Positions 46,856 to 56,912 of a stretch of 64,000 nucleotides of DNA are shown in pieces (position 1 is the stretch's first letter; each line of letters opens with the position of its first letter). Made by a program: the position numbers and the translations under genes. This stretch comes from Clostridia bacterium (lineage in GTDB: Bacteria; Bacillota; Clostridia; Saccharofermentanales; Saccharofermentanaceae). A model generated the notes under the pieces. That model was not told the origin of the DNA and ran no database searches. It saw nothing but the letters and a program-made list of their open reading frames with translations. The DNA is taken from the NCBI GenBank assembly GCA_024403775.1, contig JAKSRE010000007.1:1-64000 (forward strand), in the 5' to 3' direction.

Positions 46856-47175
46856 ACTTCTTTAGAAATTCCTCCATTAGTGCTTTCTATTCTCATTTGA
46901 TTATCACGAATCTTTTTCTGTTCTTCTCTAATGGCTTGTTCTGTTGTTGGAGTAGCATCAACGCTTGGAATAAAAGTACGTTCTTTTATACGATCTTCAC
47001 TATAAAGCATATCGATTCCCTCTTTTGAGAAATCAAATATTGTACCTTTGGAATCGCCTATATTATTAGACTTTAATAGGATATTTGCAGTCACAAAAAG
47101 AGCTACACCAAAACCGAGAAGAAGCCCTAACGTGCTTGCTAATAAATAACCTAATATCATAATTACATTCTCCAC
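46852..47175 (-). CDS. Small membrane protein with SNNIGDSKGT motif, copy A
   Basis: 107 residues. One N-terminal membrane helix (ILGYLLASTLGLLLGFGVALF) is followed by LLKSNNIGDSKGTIFDFSK and a charged tail. GTG 47175 is chosen because AAGGAGAT sits 6 bp upstream; ATG 47160 is an alternative. The SNNIGDSKGT...DFS motif recurs in the second small protein at 48571, always just upstream of a zinc-ribbon gene. Function unknown. Confidence 0.8.
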   Translation of the reverse strand: MENVIMILGYLLASTLGLLLGFGVALFVTANILLKSNNIGDSKGTIFDFSKEGIDMLYSEDRIKERTFIPSVDATPTTEQAIREEQKKIRDNQMRIESTNGGISKEV

Positions 47176-47362
47176 TGCAATCTCCTTTCATATCATGATA
47201 GTATGTTAACAAATTTGCTTAACAAAAATAAACACTTTTGTATTGCAAAAGAGTTACATATTGGTGTGTTGTACAGTAAATAAGATTCCTTTTTTGATTT
47301 GACAAGTGCCCGATTTTGATTTAAGAATATCATTAAAATCGAGCACCAATGACGTATACAAA

Positions 47363-48559
47363 TTAATCAACACTTTGACGCTTATTTGCAAAGCTGGTAA
47401 GTGTAGTTGCAGTGGTTCTCTCAATAGACTTCTTAACTGATTTAAGTCTCTTTAGTCCTGTACAGAAGGAGCTACCAGCGAAGATACAAATGAAAATAAC
47501 TATTTCAATTAAATCGCCAGCAGAGTCACTGTCATCAATATGACCAATCGCATAGAAGAGACCAGCAAATACCAGTGTTAATATAGCAGTAAGAATAACC
47601 ATTAGGCCTACATAAATAGCAGTATATTTTGGTTTATCCCATGGTACGCCGCCTACAACTTTACCAGTTTGGCCATTTACAAGAATGGTATATGGCTGAT
47701 CCTCATATCTGAATGTCAAAAACCATGCAGGGAAGAGGGCAGTTCTGGAATTACCATTGATTCTGGCATTAAGTCTTTTGGAATCGACTTTCTTATTAGA
47801 ACCTTCTTTTACACTCTCAATCATTGACTGCTCGAAGAGATTTACCGCTCTTGAACGTGCGGTATTTTGTGCTTCAAGCATAGGAACGTCAGACATATCT
47901 GCATAGAAACCAAGGAGGTAATCCTCATCGAATTCTACGATTTTCTTATAGTTAAATGGTTCGAGGCGCTCGGAAGAACTGTCAGCCAGCTTCTTTGAAG
48001 CGTCTGTGGAAACATGTGTGAAGTCGCATTGAGCTTTTCGAAAATAATAATAAGTATGACTATTCTTGCCACTTCCTACTACAGAAGACATAAGTGCAGA
48101 TCCAGCACACGAGATATCTGTGATGTAATAAGGAATATAGATTGGGCGCAAAGTCTCAACAGTAAAATTCTTGATGGCTTCTGGAACAAGGCGGCCATTA
48201 CCTATTCTCTCGCGGATAATCTGCTCAGCCTGCTCTCTTGTAACAGTAAACGGAATGATGCACTCTGGGCGCTTCATTGAAGTCATACGTGAGAAAACGA
48301 TTGAAGGGTTGCCGCAGTATACACAGAAGGTTGATGCCTCAGTATCATTAATTACAATCTCGGCACCACAAGAATTACATGTATAGACATTGCAGTCCAT
48401 CATTCTCTGAATCTTATCACTGGTCTCAAGATTATTCTGATCATTAACCTCTGGAATCTCTTCAACAGTAAAGACACTCTCACAGCTGCAGCACTTTACG
48501 CCTCTTTTGGCGATGTCATAAACAAGACGGCCAGCACAGTTTGAACAAGTTTTAATCAT
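47363..48559 (-). CDS. Zinc-ribbon membrane protein, copy B
   Basis: 398 residues, clearly paralogous to copy A along its whole length. Zinc ribbons are CSNC...CSSC and CNSC...CVYC, with shared segments FVETLRPIYIPYYI-type and LFPAWFLTFRYEDQPYTIL, and C-terminal membrane helices (about 300-375). It differs in a loop at about residues 155-175. It starts 11 bp after the small gene at 48571. Confidence 0.85.
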   Translation of the reverse strand: MIKTCSNCAGRLVYDIAKRGVKCCSCESVFTVEEIPEVNDQNNLETSDKIQRMMDCNVYTCNSCGAEIVINDTEASTFCVYCGNPSIVFSRMTSMKRPECIIPFTVTREQAEQIIRERIGNGRLVPEAIKNFTVETLRPIYIPYYITDISCAGSALMSSVVGSGKNSHTYYYFRKAQCDFTHVSTDASKKLADSSSERLEPFNYKKIVEFDEDYLLGFYADMSDVPMLEAQNTARSRAVNLFEQSMIESVKEGSNKKVDSKRLNARINGNSRTALFPAWFLTFRYEDQPYTILVNGQTGKVVGGVPWDKPKYTAIYVGLMVILTAILTLVFAGLFYAIGHIDDSDSAGDLIEIVIFICIFAGSSFCTGLKRLKSVKKSIERTTATTLTSFANKRQSVD

Positions 48560-48570
48560 ATATGCCTACC

Positions 48571-48792
48571 TCACTTTCTCTCACGATATGGAACATCAAC
48601 GAGCTCTGTCTTACGACGGTTTACTCTGTTTGATGTCTCAAGAAAATGAACGCCACCAAATGAAAAGTCATTCACTGTACCCTTTGAATCGCCAATATTA
48701 TTGGACTTATTCAGCATATTACTTAAGATATGAAAGGTAAAACCTGCAGCGCATGGAAGCGCAAATACTAATCCAGCAATAAAATATCCCAT
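48571..48792 (-). CDS. Small membrane protein with SNNIGDSKGT motif, copy B
   Basis: 73 residues. One membrane helix (YFIAGLVFALPCAAGFTF), then MLNKSNNIGDSKGTVNDFSFGG and a basic tail ending PYRERK. It is shorter than copy A but keeps the same motif and the same position upstream of a zinc-ribbon gene. ATG 48792 follows an AGGGAGAGA ribosome site. Confidence 0.78.
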   Translation of the reverse strand: MGYFIAGLVFALPCAAGFTFHILSNMLNKSNNIGDSKGTVNDFSFGGVHFLETSNRVNRRKTELVDVPYRERK

Positions 48793-48938
48793 GTTTCTCT
48801 CTCCCTAGTAAAACATACTTATAAAATCTTATCAGTAGTCAGCAGTTGTGTAAACATTCGCGGCAGGCACTTTTTTGAGTATAATTCCTCGAAAATGTGT
48901 TATATTTGAACTGTATTTTAGTTTGAAGGAAGAATTTT

Positions 48939-49742
48939 ATGGCTGCAAAGAAAAGAATCTATTATAAATCAGTTACCCGCGCTATCCTCGATATTAGCGA
49001 GAGCCGCAACAAGAAATCTCAATTGTCGAAAATCTTATTCTACGCGCTCATAATTCTGGCAGTAGTGTTTGTAGCGGTTGCTCCAAGTTATATAATGTCA
49101 TATTTTGAATGTTCACCAACTGTTGCATGCATTCCTTCCTTTGTTGTTCTCGGTCTGGTTTTCTTTGGTGCAAACTTCCGTAAGAGACGCGCACTAAGTA
49201 AATTCATGAGAGTATCAGATGTCAGCAGTAAAGTTAAGTTAATCGAACTTGGAGACGAAATGACTCTCCAGGATTATAAAGTTTTCTACGATAACGACAC
49301 TTGGATTTTTGGTTCACATAAGGATGAGATTGTGCCATTCATCTATAACTGGTTTTTATCAGCAGGAATTATCGATGAGAATAAGAAATTTAATGTTTAT
49401 ACAATTAAGACGGATGTTATAAACAGAATGTTTAAGCGTTCAATCGCAGCTAAGTCACTGGACAATCAGGCTGCTGAGGTAACATTGATTCCTATTACTG
49501 AGTTTGAGTTTACAGATGAACAGCTTGATAAACTTATTGAAGAAGCAGCCTATGTTCGTCCGTTCCAGTTTGAGAGATGGCTTCGTAAGAACTATATAGT
49601 TCCAGCATTTTTTGATGAGGGAGAAGATGAGGAGGAGCTGTCGGAGGCGGAGAAGGCTGGTGCTTCTGAAGTAGAGGGAACGGCTGAATCTGAAGAGGCT
49701 TCTAACGAGGCTTCGGAGGCTTCGGAGGCTGACGAAGCTTAA
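48939..49742 (+). CDS. Hypothetical two-helix membrane protein with acidic tail
   Basis: 267 residues. Two membrane helices (about residues 36-55 and 64-82) are followed by a cytoplasmic domain (WIFGSHKDEIVPFIYNWFL, FQFERWLRKNYIVPAFF). The last 45 residues are almost all Glu, Ala and Ser (EASNEASEASEADEA). I do not recognise the family. It is transcribed divergently from the zinc-ribbon modules, starts after GGAAGAA and ends at a terminator. Confidence 0.75.
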   Translation: MAAKKRIYYKSVTRAILDISESRNKKSQLSKILFYALIILAVVFVAVAPSYIMSYFECSPTVACIPSFVVLGLVFFGANFRKRRALSKFMRVSDVSSKVKLIELGDEMTLQDYKVFYDNDTWIFGSHKDEIVPFIYNWFLSAGIIDENKKFNVYTIKTDVINRMFKRSIAAKSLDNQAAEVTLIPITEFEFTDEQLDKLIEEAAYVRPFQFERWLRKNYIVPAFFDEGEDEEELSEAEKAGASEVEGTAESEEASNEASEASEADEA

Positions 49743-49795
49743 AGAACTGCTAAGTAACACTGTTACAACGTCAGGTTTTATCGTGTTTTTATATG

Positions 49796-49829
49796 TGCGC
49801 CGTGGCTTAAGGACATGGCGCATTTTTTG
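49796..49829 (+). terminator. Intrinsic terminator
   Basis: TGCGCC / GGCGCA stem around a 15-nt loop, followed by TTTTTT; ends the gene at 48939. Confidence 0.7.
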
Positions 49830-49887
49830 TGAGTTTTTGTTAAATTTTCTTAGGGATATGTGGCAGACAAGGCATTAGTCAGTTCCC

Positions 49888-50258
49888 AGTTTATAATTTC
49901 CCCACTATTTCAACAAAATTATAAATTTTTCTAAAGCTAGTTTATAATTTTCGAAGTTTAAGCCAATTTTTATAAACTCGTTCTTCGCGGATTTATAATT
50001 TCAGCCTAAACTTGCATTTTTTATAAACTGGATTTTGATCCTCAAGCACACAATAGGGGACTAATAAGCAGAATTCTTGCTATAGAAGCCTATTTTTGTC
50101 TTCGAAGGAGCGTTGATGGTTTATAATTTTACTAAAATTCCTAGGGAATTATAAATTCCTGCTTCCCCAGTTTATAATTTCCCCTCTATTTCAACAAAAT
50201 TATAAATTCTACTAAAGCCAGTTTATAATTTCCGAAGATTAGGCCTATTTTTATAAAT
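49888..50258. repeat. Phased inverted-word array, word TTTATAA/TTATAAA
   Basis: TTTATAA at 49890, 49941, 49992, 50120, 50171 and 50222 alternates with TTATAAA at 49919, 49970, 50021, 50149, 50200 and 50251. Steps are 29 and 22 bp with one central 99-bp step, the exact geometry of the 38277 element. About 90 bp at 49887 recur with changes at 50168. It lies between convergent genes; no coding region is visible. Confidence 0.95.
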
Positions 50259-50383
50259 CTACGTTGTTGAAGCCGCAGAAGAACCTATAGAATGAGAACC
50301 TTCTGTACTACCTTTTTTACCGTTCGATTTATTGGGCCCCGTTTATCTTTTGAGAAAGCCCCAGCCACTTTCTATTATACACA

Positions 50384-53300
50384 TTATCCGACCCATTGGT
50401 CAGGTGTTCTTCCCAAACGATTCTTATTTGGAAGTCTGCTGTCAATAAGACTCCAGGACGTAAACTTATATGTCATAAAAAGGTCATTATAAAGTTCAGT
50501 ATTACGCTGCTGGTAAGTACCGCTATTAGCAAACTCGGATACCTTAAGAAGTGACTTGACGAGACGCCATGATAGTTCAGTTCTCTTGACGTGATTTAGG
50601 CTATATGCGTCGCCACCTACAGAGGCGCGGGCACTACTATAGAGCGCATCAATTCTAGCGATGGCGGAATCTGACATGCGGTGATGTGCATCCATTTCGG
50701 AAGGATAATTATTGTTATACATTCGTGATATTGGGGACAGGAAATCCATGCAGTAGTCGCGTTTCCATATATTGTTGAGCCAGATTTTACCATTATAGGA
50801 GCCCTCATAAGAGCAGTTTGGACCTACATTGTGATTACGGACCTGAGCGGTAAGAATGTCGAGTACTTCCTTCATCTCATCGCCTGCATCTCCATAGTAC
50901 TCATTCAGGAAGAACTCCATCTCCTTGTCGATATCGCAGTCAGGATCTCTTAGAAGAGTTGAGAGCAGGTAAACTCTAAGGTCGTTATACTCAGTATTAA
51001 GTCTGTACATTCGGTCGGTATTCTGTAGATAAATGCCTTTAACTCCGAGGGAGTGGTAGAACTTAATATCCTCAATAAGTGAGTAGATGTTAGGGAAAGG
51101 TGCATATGTATCCCTGAAATCTACCGTATATTCCCAGATCCAGAGCTGAGAACCAGGATTATTGTTTACGAGTTCAACCCACTTGTTTAGATATATAGCC
51201 ATCTCGTTATTGCGATAGCAGCCATAAGTCTCGTCGAGATTCTGACTCTCGTAAAGTGAGTGTGCATAGCAGCGCTCAATCGGCGCAAATCTGATGATTA
51301 CGTGGTCGTCAATTGTCATATTAACAGGCGGTATTTTATTTTGAACATATGCGAGCATATCCACATAAACATTGCTGTAGTCTTTTCCTTCACGTATGCC
51401 CTTGGCCTTAATCTCCTGGGACATCTGGTTACACAGATTAAGGAATAAAGCAGAGTTCACTTCGCCCTGCCAGCCGTTCTGGTAGTCGCTGTATTTCTTA
51501 TAGTGCGCAGATCTGAACTCTGAACAGCTGTTGCAGTAACAAATACTTCCGTTGTCGGCCTGCGACAGACAAATAATCTGCATAGGCGCATTAGGGTCGT
51601 ATATCTTAGGGTTGTCGAGCATCTCGAAAATGTGTGTTTTAATCCTCTCATATACACCAGGCTGCGAAAGGCAGATTTGACGGTCATTCCAGTTCATAGA
51701 TGTATTAGGATCCACAAACCATTCGGGATGTTGGGTGAGATCATCTGGAGTGAAATATTCTGCCGCAAGAGTGTGTGCGTGACCAGGCTGAAGGCCGCCA
51801 TAATCATCTGTGGTCTTGGTTGACAGATACCATTTCTGGCTTCCTGCAAGTGAATCCATCTGGACGTTTGCAAATGTTCCATTAAGGCCATATGAGAGTG
51901 AGTACATACGATTTTCGCCGACACCAGACCAGTAGTTCAGGTCGACATCAGTGAAAGTAAATGCTCTCTCATAGTCATAATTTATGCTGGAAGAATATTT
52001 GAAGCAGTCCTGATTACTCTTCATGCCATCTTCCCAGGCGAGCCAGAAGTAGCCGCCGCAAAGCTGCATGAAATAAACGGAACCATCAATGAGGCCTCGA
52101 ACACCAATTCCAGTGATTGAGACGCCATTATCGTAGGATTTAATTGAATAGCTGCCCTCCGATGAATACTTGGCTGTGCCATGTGGGCGGTTAGTTGCTC
52201 CGACAGATATCTCTCGAAGGCCTGTTGAACCCTTCGAAGTAGCATCCGTTATGATATTTGGCGTATAGCCATCGAGGTGGGAGATTGCAGTCTGAATGAG
52301 CATGGCAGAGTACTCTTCTCTCGAATTTGAATTCGAAGGGATAACTATTACTGCTTTGCCCATATTCTCGGTGAAAGGACTGTTTTTATAAGCCTCAATT
52401 CCAGTAACAGGCGGGTTTGTAGGCGTTGGAACCGGAGTAGGAGACGGAGTAGGCGTTGGCGTCGGAGTAGGTGATGGCGACGGAGAAGGTGTCGGCGTTG
52501 GCGTATTTGTAGGTGTTGGGGTATTAGTCGGCTTCTTCGTTGGAGTCGGTGTGTTTGTCGGAGTTGGGGTATTAGTCGGCTTCTTTGTAGGAGTCGGCGT
52601 TGGAGTGTTAGTAGGCGTCGGGGTATTAGTCGGCTTCTTTGTTGGAGTCGGCGTTGGAGTGTTAGTCGGAGTTGGTGTCGGCGTACTGGTAGCCGTAGGA
52701 CTAGGAACGCTGGTTGGCGTAGCTGTTGGTGAAGAAGTTACAGCTGGCTCCTTGGTAGGTTCTGGCGTAGTAACAGCTACTGTAGGTGTTACAGTAGGCG
52801 TTGATGTAGCTTCTACAGTAGGAGGTATTGTTGGAACTGCTGTTGGTGTTGGAACAGAAGTAGAGGTAGGAGTTGCCGTTGGCGGTTCTTCCATTCCAAA
52901 GCCAACTGACACACCTGCTGTTGGTGTGTTTACAACTGGTTCTGAAGTTGGCGCAGATGTTACTTCTGGTGTGGAGATTGGTGCAGAAGTTGGTGCACCT
53001 GTAATGCTTCCGTTAGGATCTGTAGTTGGATAAGCTTCTGGATGACAGACAGAACATGGGCCTGTTGCTACAAAGATTGATCCTGAAGAAGCATCGATAT
53101 CGCCCGCTTCGATTCCGTATGAATCACATATGGCAGCAAATTCTACTGAACCAGAGAATCCATTAAATATTTCCTTTCGAGTAGAACCATTCTCGAGGGA
53201 AGATACCCAGTAAGCTTTGCCTGTTGGATCTGATTCTCTTCCAAGGAATGCCTCATATAAGACCTCAACATAATGCTCATTACATAAGTTGCGGTTATAA

Positions 53301-53989
53301 AATTCCGCACTAAAAACAAATCCATAAGCAACAGAATACCCGCTAAGAGTCTTATCTACCAGATAATTGGTCCAGCCAGCCATTCCGTCATCATCGCAGC
53401 TTCTGTTAAGGACAACGTTATAAAGCCTCTCGACAAATAAATTTATGAGAGCATTTTTATTAAAATCATTTCCTTCGACGTGGTAGCCTCTTACAACGCC
53501 AAAGCTTTTACAAAGATTGGAAAACTCAAGGGAATTGGCAAAACCTGCAAAAACTTCTTCACGAGAAGCGCCTTCATCAAGAAGTTTTACCCAGTATTTA
53601 AATCCATCGCTGTCTGCTGTACGGCCAAAGAAAGCGTCATACATGTAGTTTACATATTCAAAGTTTGCAGTCTGTTTACCCTGAAATTCAGGACTAAAAA
53701 CAAATCCATAAGCAACAGAGCAGCCAGTTGCCTGCTTATTAATCAGGTTCTGAGTCCAGCCATCAAGACCAATATCATCTGGTTCACGGCTGAGACAGAT
53801 TCTGTAAAGTCTGGTAACAAAAGAGCGGATGCCTTCTTCATCGATATCGTCATTCTCCTCAGGATATTCGACATCTATGTCGTAAATCACACCAGAGTCA
53901 GTTAATTCTGCTGATGAAAGAGGAATGCAAAAACTACAAAAGGCGATAGAACACGCCAAAAGAAAAGACAGAAATTTAAGGGTTCTCAT
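50384..53989 (-). CDS. Secreted DUF4214 repeats - Thr/Pro linker - DUF4838 domain protein
   Basis: 1201 residues. Signal peptide ([19 protein letters not shown]), then four DUF4214-type units (about residues 45-285; [19 protein letters not shown] and similar). A roughly 200-residue Thr-Pro-rich linker ([23 protein letters not shown] units, about 315-530) follows. The C-terminal 670 residues match DUF4838-type proteins: an alpha-glucuronidase-like N-terminal strand region ([19 protein letters not shown]), [47 protein letters not shown] and [11 protein letters not shown]4838 is thought to be glycosidase-related; activity unproven. ATG 53989 is preceded by AGGAAGG; a longer frame from 54016 lacks a ribosome site. 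Confidence 0.88.
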   Translation of the reverse strand: MRTLKFLSFLLACSIAFCSFCIPLSSAELTDSGVIYDIDVEYPEENDDIDEEGIRSFVTRLYRICLSREPDDIGLDGWTQNLINKQATGCSVAYGFVFSPEFQGKQTANFEYVNYMYDAFFGRTADSDGFKYWVKLLDEGASREEVFAGFANSLEFSNLCKSFGVVRGYHVEGNDFNKNALINLFVERLYNVVLNRSCDDDGMAGWTNYLVDKTLSGYSVAYGFVFSAEFYNRNLCNEHYVEVLYEAFLGRESDPTGKAYWVSSLENGSTRKEIFNGFSGSVEFAAICDSYGIEAGDIDASSGSIFVATGPCSVCHPEAYPTTDPNGSITGAPTSAPISTPEVTSAPTSEPVVNTPTAGVSVGFGMEEPPTATPTSTSVPTPTAVPTIPPTVEATSTPTVTPTVAVTTPEPTKEPAVTSSPTATPTSVPSPTATSTPTPTPTNTPTPTPTKKPTNTPTPTNTPTPTPTKKPTNTPTPTNTPTPTKKPTNTPTPTNTPTPTPSPSPSPTPTPTPTPSPTPVPTPTNPPVTGIEAYKNSPFTENMGKAVIVIPSNSNSREEYSAMLIQTAISHLDGYTPNIITDATSKGSTGLREISVGATNRPHGTAKYSSEGSYSIKSYDNGVSITGIGVRGLIDGSVYFMQLCGGYFWLAWEDGMKSNQDCFKYSSSINYDYERAFTFTDVDLNYWSGVGENRMYSLSYGLNGTFANVQMDSLAGSQKWYLSTKTTDDYGGLQPGHAHTLAAEYFTPDDLTQHPEWFVDPNTSMNWNDRQICLSQPGVYERIKTHIFEMLDNPKIYDPNAPMQIICLSQADNGSICYCNSCSEFRSAHYKKYSDYQNGWQGEVNSALFLNLCNQMSQEIKAKGIREGKDYSNVYVDMLAYVQNKIPPVNMTIDDHVIIRFAPIERCYAHSLYESQNLDETYGCYRNNEMAIYLNKWVELVNNNPGSQLWIWEYTVDFRDTYAPFPNIYSLIEDIKFYHSLGVKGIYLQNTDRMYRLNTEYNDLRVYLLSTLLRDPDCDIDKEMEFFLNEYYGDAGDEMKEVLDILTAQVRNHNVGPNCSYEGSYNGKIWLNNIWKRDYCMDFLSPISRMYNNNYPSEMDAHHRMSDSAIARIDALYSSARASVGGDAYSLNHVKRTELSWRLVKSLLKVSEFANSGTYQQRNTELYNDLFMTYKFTSWSLIDSRLPNKNRLGRTPDQWVG

Positions 53990-54118
53990 GGTATTCCTTC
54001 CTAAAACAAGCCGCAAAAAAACAAAAGATTACGTGAATCCCATAGTTCTCCCCTTAAGTCATTTATATATGTTTCTTTCTCGAAAATCAACCTTCACGCG
54101 TTCCAACATTTAAAACTC

Positions 54119-54146
54119 TTGTAATTAAGTTATTTTACTGTATAAT
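54119..54146 (+). promoter_or_regulatory. Promoter upstream of the ATP synthase operon
   Basis: TTGTAA (54119-54124), 16-bp spacer, TATAAT (54141-54146). A second, weaker pair TTTATA (54184) - 17 bp - TATACT (54207-54212) lies closer to the operon. Confidence 0.6.
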
Positions 54147-54154
54147 GGGTTCGT

Positions 54155-54192
54155 CAAAGGAGACCACATTTTTTGTTGTCTCCTTTATATTT
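54155..54192 (+). terminator. Hairpin attenuator between two atp promoters
   Basis: AAAGGAGAC ... GTCTCCTTT is a 9-bp perfect stem followed by the T-rich ATATTTTGC, starting just after the upstream promoter. It may terminate that transcript early or control it. Confidence 0.5.
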
Positions 54193-54242
54193 TGCTTAAA
54201 ATATGATATACTACAAAAAATGTTGTTTTGGAGAGAAACAAA

Positions 54243-54680
54243 GTGGGAAAAGTAGATTCTACAATTAAGAATGAGACCAAGAATCTGGCATATATAGTGC
54301 TGGTTTTGAGTGTCTTATTAGAGGCAGGATATCTTATCGCTGGCCAGTGGAATTATTCAGTTCTCCTTGGTAACCTTCTAGGTGGTGCTGCGGGACTTAT
54401 TAACTTTTTCCTTATGGGACTTGGACTTCAGAAGGCCTTAACAAAGGATGTTGAAGGTGCCAAGACTACTGCGAAGTTCTCTCAGACCTATAGATTCCTT
54501 TTTATCGGAGTAGTACTTGTAGCAAGTATCTATTTGCCTTGTTTTGACATGGTGGCTACACTTGTTTCAGTATTCTTTACTTCACTTGGAGTTTATATCA
54601 GAGCATTAGTATTAAAGAAAGTTCCTTCAACCCCTGCAGTTGAAGAGACTAATGAGAATAAGGAGGTTACTGCAGAATGA
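54243..54680 (+). CDS. atpI: ATP synthase subunit I (AtpI-like)
   Basis: 145 residues with four predicted membrane helices (AYIVLVLSVLLEAGYLIAG; LLGNLLGGAAGLINFFLMG; FLFIGVVLVASIYL; MVATLVSVFFTSLGVYI). AtpI helps c-ring assembly or Mg2+ supply for F-ATPases. I choose GTG 54243, 9 bp after GGAG; an upstream TTG at 54228 is possible. First gene of atpIBEFHAGDC; it overlaps atpB by 4 bases. Confidence 0.82.
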   Translation: MGKVDSTIKNETKNLAYIVLVLSVLLEAGYLIAGQWNYSVLLGNLLGGAAGLINFFLMGLGLQKALTKDVEGAKTTAKFSQTYRFLFIGVVLVASIYLPCFDMVATLVSVFFTSLGVYIRALVLKKVPSTPAVEETNENKEVTAE

Positions 54681-55543
54681 GTATTTTGTTATTGATTCTT
54701 GCTATTCTTCCTATTGTGGCAGGCATTATCATCAAGATTATGTTTGTACCTGCAGTTGAGGGAATCTCTGTAACAGGTGCGCATATATTCTTTACAATTG
54801 ATTTGCCATTAGGCGGTCTTCCAATTACAGAATCTCAGGTTAACTCATGGCTGGTTATTTTATCACTGTTTTTCTTCTGTCTTTTCCTTACACATGACCT
54901 TAAGACAAAAGACATCTCCAAAAGACAGGTTATTGCTGAGTGGATTGTAGAAGCAGTTGACAAGATGGTATTAAAGAACATGGGTGATTTCTTCATGGGA
55001 TTTGGTCCATTTATCGCAGCTATTATGGGATTATCTGCAATGACCAGTTTGATGTCAGTTGTTGGTTTGTTCCCAGCAACCTCTGATATTAACGTAGTTG
55101 GCGGATGGGCAATACTCGTATTCTTCGTAATTACCTACTATAAGCTTAAGGCAGGTATTCTTGTTTACCTCAAAGGTTTTACAGAGCCAGTTGCATTCTT
55201 TGCACCAGTTAACGTGGCAAGTGAATTTGCTACACCATTCTCAATGGCTTTCCGTCATTATGGTAACGTGCTTTCAGGATCAATAATTTCTGTACTTATA
55301 GCATCAGTTCTTGGTGCATTATCTAATTTAGTATTCCAGTGGCTTCCAGAACCACTCTCGAGCATAGAGTTTTTCAGAATCGGACTTCCTGCTATTTTCT
55401 CCATCTACTTTGATTTATTCAGTGGATGTTTGCAGGCGTTCATTTTCGCGATGCTTACTATGCTCTATGTATCAAATGGATTCCCACAGGATGAGTACTT
55501 CAAGCGTAAGGCTTTGAAGCATGCAAAGGAAAATAAAAAATAA
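54677..55543 (+). CDS. atpB: ATP synthase F0 subunit a
   Basis: 288 residues, membrane stator half-channel subunit. Typical segments: PFIAAIMGLSAMTSLMSVVGL, YLKGFTEPVAFFAPVNVASEF, and MAFRHYGNVLSGSIISVL with the essential Arg in FRHYGN (the helix that faces the c ring). The last membrane helices (GLPAIFSIYFDLFSGCLQAFIFAML) complete the fold. Its ATGA start overlaps atpI. Confidence 0.96.
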   Translation: MSILLLILAILPIVAGIIIKIMFVPAVEGISVTGAHIFFTIDLPLGGLPITESQVNSWLVILSLFFFCLFLTHDLKTKDISKRQVIAEWIVEAVDKMVLKNMGDFFMGFGPFIAAIMGLSAMTSLMSVVGLFPATSDINVVGGWAILVFFVITYYKLKAGILVYLKGFTEPVAFFAPVNVASEFATPFSMAFRHYGNVLSGSIISVLIASVLGALSNLVFQWLPEPLSSIEFFRIGLPAIFSIYFDLFSGCLQAFIFAMLTMLYVSNGFPQDEYFKRKALKHAKENKK

Positions 55544-55556
55544 ATTTAAACGATAA

Positions 55557-55862
<306 letters not shown>

Positions 55863-55883
55863 TCTGAAGTAACGGTTAAGTTT

Positions 55884-56384
55884 ATGAACGAATTAGATGT
55901 TTTATCAGTTAATATATGGCAGATTTTAATATCTCTTTTTAACCTTGCAATCTTGTATTTCCTTTTCAAGAAGTTTTTGTTTGCACGAGTAAAAGCTATT
56001 GTTGCCAAGCGTGCCAGTGAAGTTACTGCAGAGTACGACAAGGCGCAGAAGGCTACAGAGGAAGCAAACGAGATTAAGGCTTCATGGGAAGAGAAGATTA
56101 AGACTGCAGATGCAAAGGCCGAAGAGATTATTCAGGCTGCTGTAGAGAAGGCAGATAATAGAAGTGAAGTCATGCTTTATGAGTCTCGTGAGAAGGCTGA
56201 ATCTATCGTCAGAAAGGCTAAGGCCGATGCTGAGCGAGAGAGAGCCGAGGCACAGGCTACAATTAAGCAGGAAATCGTTGATGTTTCTACTGCTTTGTCA
56301 GAGAAAATTATCGGTCGAGAGATTAATATGGATGATCATAGAAGTCTTATTGACTCCTTCATCGACAATATGGGGGATGAATAA
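55884..56384 (+). CDS. atpF: ATP synthase F0 subunit b
   Basis: 166 residues. One N-terminal membrane helix (ILISLFNLAILYFLFKKFLF) is followed by a long charged coiled coil (ATEEANEIKASWEEKIKTAD and on), forming the peripheral stalk as a dimer. It ends in MDDHRSLIDSFIDNMGDE and overlaps atpH by one base. Confidence 0.95.
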   Translation: MNELDVLSVNIWQILISLFNLAILYFLFKKFLFARVKAIVAKRASEVTAEYDKAQKATEEANEIKASWEEKIKTADAKAEEIIQAAVEKADNRSEVMLYESREKAESIVRKAKADAERERAEAQATIKQEIVDVSTALSEKIIGREINMDDHRSLIDSFIDNMGDE

Positions 56385-56911
56385 TGAACGGTAATGCCAA
56401 AGAATATGCTTTAGCTGTTTTTGCAATTGCCCTGGAAGAGGATTCCATGACAGTGATTCATGATGACTTGATTATGGTTAAAGATGCGATTACAGAGAAT
56501 CCAGGCTATATGGAATATCTTGTGAATCCAGCTATCCCAAAGTCAGAGAGACGTGAGAATCTGAAGATGGTTTTCGAGAGCAGAGTTTGCGGAGATGTAT
56601 TTGCTTTTCTGAATATTCTTTGTGATCATGGCGATATGTATGTGATGAACGAGGCTATTGATGAATTTTGTGCTATGTATGAAGACTACATGAGATTCTC
56701 AAAGGCGGTTGTCACAAGTGCTGTTGCACTTACTGAAGAAGAGAAAACAAAACTTGTAAGTAAGCTTCAGTCTGTTACGAACAAGCGAATCGAGGCAGAG
56801 TATCGAGTTGATCCAAGCCTTATTGGTGGTGTGACAGTTGATGTTGATGGAAAGTTTTATGATGGAAGTGTTCGTAAGAACCTTAGTAATATAAAGGAAG
56901 TGATATCTTAA
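56384..56911 (+). CDS. atpH: ATP synthase F1 subunit delta
   Basis: 175 residues: helical N-terminal domain ([15 protein letters not shown]) that caps F1 and a C-terminal domain that binds subunit b ([16 protein letters not shown], then [20 protein letters not shown]). Starts at the last base of atpF and ends one base before atpA. Confidence 0.95.
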   Translation: MNGNAKEYALAVFAIALEEDSMTVIHDDLIMVKDAITENPGYMEYLVNPAIPKSERRENLKMVFESRVCGDVFAFLNILCDHGDMYVMNEAIDEFCAMYEDYMRFSKAVVTSAVALTEEEKTKLVSKLQSVTNKRIEAEYRVDPSLIGGVTVDVDGKFYDGSVRKNLSNIKEVIS

Positions 56912-56912
56912 T

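Noticed and set aside
52551..53033. Plus-strand Gly/Val-rich frame
   Set aside because: It is the opposite strand of the Thr-Pro linker of the DUF4838 protein.
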